DNA of 64,000 bases, taken from assembly GCA_016648135.1 (NCBI GenBank), contig JADDOH010004215.1, forward strand, positions 1 to 64,000, written 5' to 3'. The notes under the pieces are model-generated. The model was not told where the DNA came from. It searched no databases and was given only the letters and a program-made list of their open reading frames with translations. This document shows, in pieces, positions 50,801-59,860 of the stretch (within the stretch, counting starts at the first letter, position 1; the number at the start of each line of letters is the position of its first letter). The position numbers were made by a program, and so were the translations under genes. Source of the stretch: Agrypnia vestita (taxonomy: Eukaryota > Arthropoda > Insecta > Trichoptera > Phryganeidae).

Positions 50801-53800
50801 ACCTCAAAGTTCTCGAAGACTTGTCGATATCATCCTGATATGCACGTTTACAAGTTGCTCGCGTTTATGGGACAATATAGTGTTTACCTGCTTTGATGTT
50901 TTGGGACATTATAGTGTATACCTGCTTTGATGTTTTAGGATATTATAGTGTTTACCTGCTTTGATGTTTTGGGACATTATAGTGTTTACCTGCTTTGATG
51001 TTTTGGGACATTATAGTGTTTACCTGCTTTGATGTTTTGGGACATTATAGTGTTTACCTGCTTTGATGTTTTGGGACATTATAGTGTTTACCTGCTTTGA
51101 TGTTTTGGGACATTATAGTGTTTACCTGCTTTGATGTTTTGGGACATTATAGTGTTTTACTGCTTTGATGTTTTGGGACATTATAGTGTTTACCTGGTTT
51201 GATGTTTTGGGTGTTGATGCGCACAAAGTTGTCCCTCTCCGGTCTGCTCTGCTCGTGCAAGAATCCCAGGGCGTGCATCAGCTCGTGCGCTGGTACTCCT
51301 TTCTTGGAGACGCACCCTGGTCTCTGAAGGTTCACGTCCTGTCGCCCGCCTGGAAGGAGAATATAAAACTATACTTTTATACATATCATATTTGCGACAG
51401 GCATGACAGAAGTCGTTGAATAACTTATTTAGGATTCATAAGTAAGATTTTTGGGGGGACTGCGCTAGAATTTTAAAATACGCCATTCTGTCAAGAGTAA
51501 AACCTTGGCAGAAAGCTAGGTAGAAACCTAATAGGCATTTTCAATATCAAAAAGTAATACCACCCTGTCAGACAGAAATTTCGATAATGTAAAATACGTA
51601 TTTTTTTAATCCGATAAATCATTTTTAATAAGAATCGTTTTTGAAAAAAATTTTTTTTTGTTTTATCCGCTTTCAATTTATCGATATGCAGCATTTAATA
51701 TATTTTATTTATGAATAAGTGTATCACCTTCTTTTCAGTGTGGATAAACGTGCACTGGGAATAGTTGCATATCAGTCATGGCGGAGGAGCTCCACGGGAA
51801 TGAACGTGACACGGCCATTTTTTTTTACCTTAACAACTACCAATATTTTTTAAAATAATTAATCGTCGTAAGAAATCACCTATTTCTACCTAAATTCCAG
51901 GCTCCTAGGGCTTAAATTGTAATATTTATTTCTGAGAATAGATTAACGAAAAAATAGAAAATAAATACTCAACAGTACATATACATAGCACCCCGAGTAC
52001 GAGACTGTCATATCTTAGTGCATTTTTAATACTACTATATACCAAAAGATCATGTTTGTATGACTTTCCATTATTGTGTTACAATGAAAAGTGACCCATT
52101 GACATTTGATACATTTTTCTTTAAATCGAGTGCAAGATTATTCCTTATAAAATGTGATTGTTTTGTTTAAATAAATATAAAAACAATAATAAAATTTTGT
52201 CATGTTGATATGTATAATTTTAATGCATAAAGGTACTATTTGAATTACGAAAACAAAAAACTTTAAGCCCCATTATCTCAGAATATATATTTTAGAAAGA
52301 ATGCATTGTTGAATTTTTATCTATTTTTAAATAGAGATGCGAACACGGAATACGTGTCGCATCAATATTTTTACTCTTCTCAAACTAAGCCAAAGGCTGC
52401 GCCACGAAAATAGGACTAACTTGCTGGTGTCCTGGAATGGAGCTCGAAACACCGATCACCAGGTCACTAGCGTCATGATCATACACCAACAAACTACTCT
52501 CTATTTTCAAGTTTTCTAAACATTTATAACTGCTGGAAAATGTATTTTAAATGTTGGAAACTGTTGTGCGCTTACAAAATAATGATTTTCAATATGCGTC
52601 ATTGAAAATCGTGCTTAATCCCGTATCTCCAAAGCGTGTTAATACGCCAATGGCACGAAGTGACACGCAGTAATAGATCACTGGTGAAACAAAAGTACCC
52701 CATATGTAGGTAAATTTAAATTTTTGCCCTAATTGTTGTATTTTGAGCAATCTATTTGATAGTTTTTATATTTAACAGCAATTAATATAACAACGTAATT
52801 CACAAGAACTTGCCAGTTCTTCCAACGCTTGACCAACAGCCAGTTTTCTTGTTGCTGATGGCCAGGTAGTCACTCTGGCCATTGTAGGGGACGAAACGGA
52901 TGCAGGTCAACCTGTGGTAGTCGGCGATGGCCATCATGATGTTGTCTCTTTCCTGGGGAGCTGAAATAAACATAAAATACTAACAATTAGTAAATGGTTC
53001 GTTTATTTTCTCTGTGATAATACACAGAATTCTTTAGATAATTTTTGAAGAAATCCTCGACGTCTGGTTAGCGTATGTGATATAAATGAAAAGAACGTTA
53101 TATTTAGTCCAAATTATTAAGAACATAATACAGGAATTTATTCCCAGGGGGACATAATTAATCAAGACATATTATAGATGTGATAATCAATATATATTAT
53201 ACATCTATAATATATCTTGATTAATGATGTCCCCCTGGGAATAAAATTCAGTATTGTGTTCTTGAAAAATTTAGATTTATTAAAAATAATCTGAATATAA
53301 AAAAACTGGTCAAAGAAGGAGTTAATGGAGTGAAATAATTTTCAGGCGTATTCTAATGTAATATTAATAATTCGCAAGAATCTCATATACACATATAAAG
53401 GATATTGCTTTAAAAACCCCAATCAAAATATATACCTCATCATGAATAGTGACATCTGTATTGGATTATGGGAATGAAAAAGCTTTGATCTACAGGTGGC
53501 GGTAATAAAAATACAACTCATATACGAAAAAGTTGTGAAGGTTAAACATATAAACATCTTCGAAAAAAAATTGATAGATGTAATTTGATAGTCTATCATG
53601 GGTGGAAATGGTGAACGTTACATTATGTAAAGTGATCACTAATTTCAGCCGTACGATAGGTCGTAAGTCCTATGAACACCCAAAAAGACTTCCATACCTA
53701 CTTTCCCACATAAAAATATACACGTAGCTTCGTCTCTATGAGAAACATATAATATATCTTGATAAGAACGGTGTTTACGTAAATACAACACAGCAACTTG

Positions 53801-56800
53801 TAAACACGTAAATATTTTTTTAGACATTCAATTCTTTTAATATATTTACAAAAGAGCTGTTTGAAGTTTGACTTTACATACAATATTAGCATATTTGTCC
53901 GCTTTCACGTCAGATTTTTTCTCTGAAAAAGGTAGAAACATTTTTTTAAATTTTATACATCGGAAAAGAGAATTAAAGTTCACTCGAATAAATATATTCA
54001 CACTCTATTTATTTTAAAATTATTTTTAATGAATTTTAAAATAAATAAAATTTTAATAAATATTATCATTAAGTTCTGCAGGTTGTGTTATTTTAAATGT
54101 GACAGCTGTTTCTGCTTGTTAGGCCATTATCAAACTGTGGATGTACCACGTATAATCGACTTATTTAAAAGGTTTATGTTACCCCTCCCCCTATGGATGG
54201 ATAATTAGATGTTTTCGATGAAGCCCTATTATTAAGATTCTTTTTTCCTAGACACTCATCATTAAAGATTCCCCGATTTCTAGCACTCGTACAATGAACA
54301 TTATACAAATTACAATTTTTATAAAAAATTAACTTCACAGGATTTCCCGTGATCCATCTAGATGTCGAAGATACTTACAATAGCTACCCTCAATGACGTA
54401 AGGGACCACCCCTTTCGGCCAGCGGGTAGATTCAGCCCTCAAACCATTTCTGCCGGTGGACTGAGGGAAGAGAATGTCTCCTTCTGCGTATTCCCCTAAT
54501 TCATCAGGGTTTGATTTGGATGACGGGTCCCAGGCTTCCAATCTGCTTCCTGGAATTAAAAGAAAAAGTTGCAATATGACAAGGTTGTAAGTTTTGTGAT
54601 CTCCCTGAACAAGACCGTACTTAATCGCTCTTTGAAAATAAATATAACCGTAATATAATAATTATTTTCCTTAATATTGTAGTGACGCAGCTGTTTCGCA
54701 GTGTAAATATAAAACTATTTAATAATAGTTTTTTCGCCGACCTTTGAAATCCCGAGAAAGGCATTGCTATCTCGAGTGACCACAAAGGTTGTTCGGTACG
54801 TATTGGTTCGTTGAATTTTCTGTCATAAGTCGTTCAACTGACATTATTTAGATTAGACTAAGTAAAAAATTAATATTTGTTTTGTTATGAGGTATATATA
54901 TTCTATGAAAAATATTTTATTGATGTGTAACATCTTTCCTCTCGCTTTCCTGCAATCTGTGGGAGGGATTTCGTTAAAATGGACGGAAATGCGTAACAGG
55001 AAACTAGACGCCGAGGAAGCGCGCGCTATTTCATTTGACCAAAGAGCGCGCGCGGTGATAGAGTTGGCCGTCAGATGGTACCAACCCATTTTCCGAGAGG
55101 TTGGTACTGTATTAATAAATGTATACGATATTAAAGAAAACACATTATTATTGTGAAGTTGCAATTTCAAAATGAAGTTCTGTGAATTTTAAACAAATTT
55201 TTATTAATCAATTAGAAAAAACATACAGAAAAATTAAATTAACGAAAAAATATTTTAACTGCTACCGGAATTCGAAACAACGGACCTCCATTCTATATCC
55301 GGGGATGACGCGTTATCCAATTTCGCCACGGCGGTCTGATAAGTTAACGAAAATTTTTCGACCTTATATGTAGTCTCTTTTTATTTTCAAAGCAACCCGG
55401 ATTGAATATTTTTGTAATGACCAAATTATTATTATTATCGATCTCGCCAAAATTCTTTAATGAAAGTTCACAGTGCGGCAAAATACAATTATAATTTTAA
55501 AAAATGCACATAAATTTCCTTTACATGTATTAACTAATTCATAAATATACATATTACTATAAATGTATTTATAAACGAATTTTTCAATAATAAGTGTCTG
55601 AAAAAAGTGCAAATCGTTTTTAAAAAATGCAAATGAGTAATAATGAATAATTAATTATTCGAATAAATATTTCCATATTTAGCTCGTTTTTTTCAAACCA
55701 CAATGACTTACGCTTGTATGCAAATTACAATTTTAAAAAATGTACGATCTATTATTATATATTATTTTTCCGTGTATCCAGATTTTTATACTGAACGTTT
55801 AGGTTAAAAGAAAAACTTATAGTATGTATTAATAGAGAAATGTGGGTATAAAATCAAAATGTCAAACAATTGTATATTTACAAATCTTTAAGATAACACC
55901 TAAATAAAATATTTTTTCATACTCTAAACAAAAAATATAGAAGTCTTATTTACTAGCGGCAATATCTATACACTATTTCATGCGAATGACTAATTTCAAC
56001 CACAGATGGCGATAGCGTAGTTGTTTTATAATAAAGTTACTAAGGTACCTACATAAAATCATATATATCTACACTTTCCAAAATTTGTTAGATGTGCGGT
56101 CGATCATGGGTGGAATCGGTGAACGTTACATTGTGTAAAGTGATCATGACTTCCATGCTTCCATACTTTCCCGTATAAATAGCTATGTCTATGTGAGTCA
56201 TTTATAATTTATCTTAATTAATTCTAAATATGTTTATCCTGGTCAGAGAGGTATATACAAACCAAAAGAATGTAAAAATAATGAAGTATACTCGTTTTTG
56301 AAAATTACAATACTGACACTTGTCTCGAGTTTTGTCTCGCAAGACGCATAAAGGAGATCGCAAAACTATCATTCATTACCCATTGTAGAATAGAATGATT
56401 AACTGGTCACATCTCCAAAATGATATATCTCGTCATAATACTAAAAACGCGGGTACATTCTTTTAAACACGTGTGTTGCTTGGTGTTTCTTTATTAGATG
56501 TAATTAAAATAACTGAGTATTACACAACCATTTTATGTTTTGTTTTAATTACGAAATTGTTCGTTTATCTGCCATTAATTTGTTAGTTGAGTGAAGGAAC
56601 ATTGTCGCTGGCGAATATGGAACATTCCTCGTCGCAAAAGGAAATGCTTTAGCGGTAAAACAAGCGATATCACTCGCTTATCCGGCCTGCGAACACAAAA
56701 TGTCTTCGATTGCGAGGAAATAAAATCGAAAAACGTGCTGGGTTTTAATTCAAACGAATTTTATAATTGTTTTTATTGATATTTTATGCAAGTGAACGTA

Positions 56801-59398
56801 GTTACAACTCCGTACTATAGAGGAGGAATGCATTTGGCCTAACATTTTAGGTAACAAATGAAAATCTTAGGTCCTCATTGTTTCTAAGTATTTTAGACTT
56901 TTCATAATTCTGACATTTTTAATGCGTGCATAATTTTTTAATATTAAATTGCACCTAGATTTATTTACATATGTTTGTGAATTTGAATGCTGAACTTCTT
57001 TGAAATTGTTTCATATAAAATATAATATTTTAATTTATGTGTGGCATATATCCAAATATCCAAAAAAAAATTAATGCAGTCACTGAGGTTACTAATTAAA
57101 AATGTACTGAATTCTAGATTTTATGTAAATATCGTCCCTTCCCTTCCAAAATCATGTTTCCATAAATGTTTCAAGACACAGTCACACAAAATGTCAGAAC
57201 TGCATTACCAAACTCCGCAATCCCCAGATTACATTCGTTAGGAAATGGATATGTGGAGGTGGTCGACATTTTCGCTGATAGTATAACTGTGTATAGGACC
57301 AAATTGAAACACTTCTTTAGGGGTCAACTAAATGGTAATGGATATATAAATTTTTCCTATTTTTTAAATTTCTTTTTTTCACTTTTTATTTTATTTACTG
57401 AAATCTATTATTTATATTATAACTCTATTAATATGTACTTTATCCCCTTTGAGGAGTATTAATGTAATTGATATATTTTATAACTACATATCTGTATTTT
57501 GTGATCTTTTATTGTATATTTTGTAAATGCCCGTATGGTCGTTAAATAAATAAATGTATAGGCTGTTTCATATAAAATTTTGAATTTAGTGCATTATAAA
57601 TTAGTTATCCTGCATTTTTTTTTATATTTTTACCTTTACTTTTATACCCCACATATTTAATATTTTTACATAGAATGTATTCATTTTGAACAATAAAATT
57701 GAATTATTACCAAAGCATTAGAAATAGTGTTACTAATTTTGGTGTATTATTTCCGTTATTTACTACCGGGATCAATACCAGGCGCTATCAAATGTTTTAA
57801 AATTAAAATACCTCTCATATGCAAAGCAAGTCAGTTACCATCATGCCTTTACCTGAATATAGTGCGGTTTCAAATGTTCATATATGTAACTATATATCAG
57901 TCGCATGTAATGAGTATATCGAAGCATGACATTTACTAAAACATATATTTTGGAAAAAATCGTAATTAAATATTTATCTAACAGAATATTACTACAATTC
58001 TATTAAATTCTGAAAAGTATGATTATGATAGGAATATAACAAATTATATATTTTGTATCTTTAACTTTTTTTTTTAAATATATGCTAACGTAAATGTCAT
58101 GCTTCAATATACTCACTGCACGCTCCTGCATATATTTAAATAATTGATGTATACCTACATGTGTACACTTCATCATTTATACTATTTATATTAAAATTTA
58201 TTAAAATACGTTATTTCTCAATTGAACAACGTAAGAAGCTAGAATTAACAGAGAGTTATTATATTTATTTTTTAAACGGCTATTTTCACATATCATTGAT
58301 TTACCTAATGTTATACGGGATATCGGATTCAATTTTCCACGAGGAAGATTTATTCACTTTTTTATTTATTAAAATGAGTATACAAATATTTCTTCGACAC
58401 AGAAAAACATCTGTACACTGGCGGTATTATACATGAGTTAGAGAAAAGATAACTACGTTAAAAATTAACTAGGTACCTATTAAAAACTATGTAATATTTT
58501 GTAGACTAATAAAAACGTATGTCATATTACGTATTTTTATATAGAATAATACTAATGAAATATTAACACTGCAAAATCTTGAAATACTATTAAGGTTATC
58601 CTAAAAAATAAAGTAGGTACCTACTCAGCGTATTTTTAAAGTAGTGGTTGCCATAGACAGACATACAATTAAGTCAAAAAAATCTTATTTCAGTACGATT
58701 TGTTCTTGCAACTTCACGTCTTTGGAACACTAGATATGACTTTAAATACATTTTTAGGCATCGAAATAAAATTCTAAGTTGTATGTGTGATGAAGACAAA
58801 ACTCTTGTCTATGATTTTCTATAATTAGATGTCGTTTCCTTTTAAATACTATTATATTTTGATACGTCAAAAATATTTGTGAAATATATTTATTATTAAT
58901 TTTAAGACAAGCGAAAATTTTTATATCCATTTCTAAAATAATTAAATAAATCCAGACAGTGAAATTAAGATAACCGATAAAAATTAACATTTATTTAAGC
59001 AATTATAATATTTTTATTCCACTAAAGAATTGAAATTTTATCATTTATATTTTATTCAAGGAAAAGGTAAAAACGTTAAAATATATGCCTCCACTGTTAT
59101 CACAGATGAAACAACCCGCTATTAGTTACTAAAAATTATTTTGTAAAAATGACAGTTACAAATTTAATTTTTAATGGACATCTTTTTGCTCTTTACCAAC
59201 GGTATATGTATTTAGGATTTTCAGATTAAACTCACCCGAAAGACTGGTCGGCAGCCCGAATATCTTATCCCCTAAATGTGAAAGATCCAGGAAACCTCCA
59301 TCCACTTCATCTACAATGGTGTTGAGATCTACATTCGGTAAAGGCACCAGAAATGCTCCGCCGATCAAGCAAATCAGAAAAACCAACACTTGAGACAT
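47780..59398 (-). CDS. Astacin-family zinc metalloprotease
   Basis: Secreted endopeptidase; six exons (59398-59236, 54549-54379, 52960-52814, 51349-51194, 49338-49205, 47869-47780) join in frame (phases 1,1,1,1,0) to 286 aa. Signal peptide at about residues 1-17. The pro-peptide has the Asp switch EYAEGDI (Asp 79), which holds the zinc in the zymogen. The catalytic domain starts near Trp 98 (RWPKGVVPYVIEG). Zinc site HELMHALGFLHE at 182-193; Met-turn SVMHYG with Met 239 and ligand Tyr 241. Four Cys (131, 153, 173, 283) make the two standard disulfides. No EGF or CUB domain, so the minimal type found in insects (digestive, hatching or seminal roles are known in the family; which applies is unknown). 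Odd: GC-AG intron 3 and a multiplied donor in intron 4. The last codons could instead splice on (see exon 6). Confidence 0.93.
48740..49065. mobile_element. Fold-back MITE family B, long copy (astacin intron 5)
   Basis: Left part 'tatgtggcgtataaaaagca', 'aatgcagtcatcaaggattg', 'gtgctgaattctagatttta'; right part 'ctcgaattcagaacattata' + 'aattagtaatc' and 'taccccacatat'. Preceded by the 'aagaatctacttgtaaaata' end. Confidence 0.65.
49205..49338 (-). CDS. Astacin exon 5 (Met-turn exon)
   Basis: TTAACATTCAG acceptor, AAAG|GTAAGA donor, 134 nt. Encodes EEYNFKKANGRTTDDFGVPY then DYDSVMHYGAYAFSTNNNPT. Confidence 0.93.
49462..50015 (+). mobile_element. RTE-like LINE fragment (astacin intron 4, opposite strand)
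   Basis: Matches 37600-38270 in inverted orientation: 'gatggtattcgagaaggagg', 'gtagatgagtctgtgaactt', 'atatgtctaccgaggcaaga', 'gcccagaaagagagagcgg'-type end. Stops and indels throughout. Confidence 0.7.
50299..50641 (+). CDS. Candidate two-exon small basic protein (79 aa)
   Basis: Exon 1 50299-50354 (ATG; MKIRETETATSMCKINLE; donor AAAA|GTAAGT) and exon 2 50458-50641 (ACATTACAG acceptor; stop TGA 50639-50641) join in frame. The product is strongly Lys/Arg-rich (EYRKRKKYRKTNFKVRKK ... ELKKRRKELRS), like a nuclear or nucleic-acid-binding tail. It lies antisense within astacin intron 4, upstream of the 34-bp array. In purine-rich DNA such a frame can arise by chance, and short ATGs precede it, so this is only a candidate. 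No family recognised. Confidence 0.3.
50869..51208 (-). repeat. Ten exact 34-bp tandem repeats carrying the exon 4 splice donor
   Basis: Every unit is exactly 34 bp (10 x 34 = 340) and on the minus strand reads AAAACATCAAAGCAGGTAAA + CACTATAATGTCCC with few changes. Unit 10 (51175-51208) is the true exon 4 end: 15 nt exon, then GTAAAC. Units 1-8 each contain CAG|GTAAAC or GTATAC; unit 9 (51141-51174) has GCA|GTAAAA, one base earlier relative to the unit. The array is thus a set of candidate 5' splice sites in transcription order after the authentic one. Confidence 0.95.
51194..51349 (-). CDS. Astacin exon 4 (zinc-binding exon)
   Basis: CTCCTTCCAG acceptor; 156 nt encoding GGRQDVNLQRPGCVS, HELMHALGFLHEQSRPERD and NTQNIKP; donor CCAG|GTAAAC. 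The last 15 nt are the exon part of repeat unit 10 of the 34-bp array. Confidence 0.93.
51350..52324. other. Astacin intron 3, distal part
   Basis: AT-rich intronic DNA with no recognised element except the SINE that follows. Confidence 0.5.
52325..52500 (-). mobile_element. tRNA-derived SINE, family 2, copy 3 (astacin intron 3)
   Basis: 'atagagatgcgaacacggaa' + 'tacgtgtcgcatcaat' ... 'cgaaaataggactaacttgc' and a decayed tRNA-like head ('gagctcgaaacaccgatcac'). Same orientation as the host gene. Confidence 0.65.
52814..52960 (-). CDS. Astacin exon 3
   Basis: TTATTTCAG acceptor; 147 nt encoding PQERDNIMMAIADYHRLTCI, RFVPYNGQSDYL, CWSSVGRT. The only 3' end that keeps frame is ACTG|GCAAGT, a GC donor; nearby GT dinucleotides give wrong frames. 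Confidence 0.92.
53110..53255. mobile_element. MITE family A, solo palindromic ends (astacin intron 2)
   Basis: Left 'aacataatacaggaatttat' + 'tcccagggggacataattaat' + 'caagacatattatagatgt' is mirrored by 'acatctataatatatcttga' + 'ttaatgatgtccccctggga' + 'ataaaattcagtattgtgttc'. This copy gives the cleanest family termini. Confidence 0.75.
53395..53770. mobile_element. MITE family A, full-body copy (astacin intron 2)
   Basis: Contains 'gtgacatctgtattggatta', 'ctacaggtggcggtaataaa', 'tcatgggtggaaatggtgaa', 'cgttacattatgtaaagtga', 'gtacgataggtcgtaagtcc', 'acttccatacctactttccc', 'gcttcgtctctatgagaaac'. With the palindrome 140 bp before, the two may be halves of one nested insertion. Confidence 0.75.
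54379..54549 (-). CDS. Astacin exon 2
   Basis: TTAATTCCAG acceptor, TATT|GTAAGT donor, 171 nt. Encodes GSRLEAWDPSS...EYAEGDILFPQ (pro-peptide with Asp switch) and RWPKGVVPYVIEGSY (start of mature enzyme). Confidence 0.92.
54887..55156 (+). other. Unassigned GC-richer patch with 89-codon frame
   Basis: Inside astacin intron 1. The part encoding KWTEMRNRKLDAEEARAISF, DQRARAVIELAVRWYQP looks protein-like, but the ends of the frame are AT-rich and no family is recognised. Could be an old transposon or exon relic. Confidence 0.2.
55263..55338 (-). pseudogene. tRNA-like relic (Arg-type) or SINE head
   Basis: On the minus strand GACCGCCGTGGCGAAATTGG + ATAACGCGTC resembles a tRNA acceptor/D-arm and A box. 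TTGTTTCGAATTCCGGT resembles a T-arm/B box, with a degraded anticodon arm between. It lies in astacin intron 1. Folding is imperfect, so not a functional tRNA. Confidence 0.45.
55970..56225. mobile_element. MITE family A, copy in astacin intron 1
   Basis: 'caaccacagatggcgatagc', 'tcatgggtggaatcggtgaa', 'cgttacattgtgtaaagtga', 'ctatgtctatgtgagtcatt', 'ataatttatcttaattaatt'. The 'gtcgtaagtccta' block is deleted. Confidence 0.65.
57035..57655. mobile_element. Family B element split by a LINE insertion (astacin intron 1)
   Basis: Left half 'atgtgtggcatatatccaaa', 'ttaatgcagtcactgaggtt', 'tgtactgaattctagatttt' (57038-57150). Right half 'ttgaatttagtgcattataa' + 'attagttatcctgcat' and 'taccccacatat' (57576-57655). 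The two halves are the arms of one fold-back, separated by about 400 bp of LINE. Confidence 0.65.
57155..57556 (+). mobile_element. 5'-truncated LINE 3' end nested in family B element
   Basis: RT C-terminal reading (VRTALPNSAIPRLHSLGNGY, DIFADSITVYRTKLKHFF), T-rich 3' UTR and the terminus 'gtaaatgcccgtatggtcgt' + 'taaataaataaatg', the same type of end as at 6.2 kb. Confidence 0.6.
57895..58130. repeat. Fold-back with about 30-50-bp arms
   Basis: 'gtaatgagtatatcgaagca' + 'tgacatttac' is mirrored by 'gtaaatgtcatgcttcaata' + 'tactcac', about 170 bp apart, in astacin intron 1. Confidence 0.6.
58131..59170. other. Astacin intron 1, proximal part
   Basis: AT-rich DNA with no recognised element. 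Confidence 0.45.
59236..59398 (-). CDS. Astacin exon 1
   Basis: ATG at 59398; MSQVLVFLICLIGGAFLVPL signal peptide and start of the pro-peptide; 54 codons plus one base; donor GG|GTGAGT. The 4.7-kb intron 1 follows. Confidence 0.85.
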
Positions 59399-59860
59399 CT
59401 CTCGAGAAAACTGCGAACTCTTATCGACTTAAAAAATACCTCAAGACGACGCCAGAGATGCAATTGTTTATTTTTAAATGTTTTACGGCTCTCAGGTTAA
59501 TATAACGTCTATACTGAACTGAACGCCGAATGAAACAAAAAGCGACCGTTGCGCGAGTTCTTATTTTGAATCTCCCGCCCACTTTTGACGTTTCCCGGTT
59601 CTAGTTCCGGACTGACTGATGCCGCCAGCAATGGGCGGACATGTTTTTATACCAAAACCGAAACGCGAAACCCGTATCAGAGAGGTTTCGTCGTTATAAT
59701 TCGTCAATGCCGATACTTGGCCCGCGAAATTACGCTATCATAATTGGTAAGGAGAAGCGGCCGTCTTATCGGGCGACGACATTTTTAATTTCGCCGGACG
59801 CGGGCGGGAAAGGACTCTTTTTTCGCGCGGGAACAGTAAAAAATAACTAGGCTTATCAAC
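59399..59860 (-). promoter_or_regulatory. GC-richer upstream region of the astacin gene
   Basis: About 450 bp of raised G+C and CpG content directly upstream of the astacin ATG. On the minus strand GTTCAGTTCAGTATAG (about 59500-59515) offers two arthropod initiator matches (TCAGT) roughly 110 nt before the ATG. No TATA box at the right distance was seen, so the start site is unproven. Confidence 0.35.

Noticed and set aside
50869..51208. CRISPR-like array
   Set aside because: Units are contiguous 34-bp tandem copies without spacers, in a eukaryotic intron.
56591..56779. 62-codon plus frame within astacin intron 1
   Set aside because: No recognisable motif, no splice or promoter context, low-complexity end.
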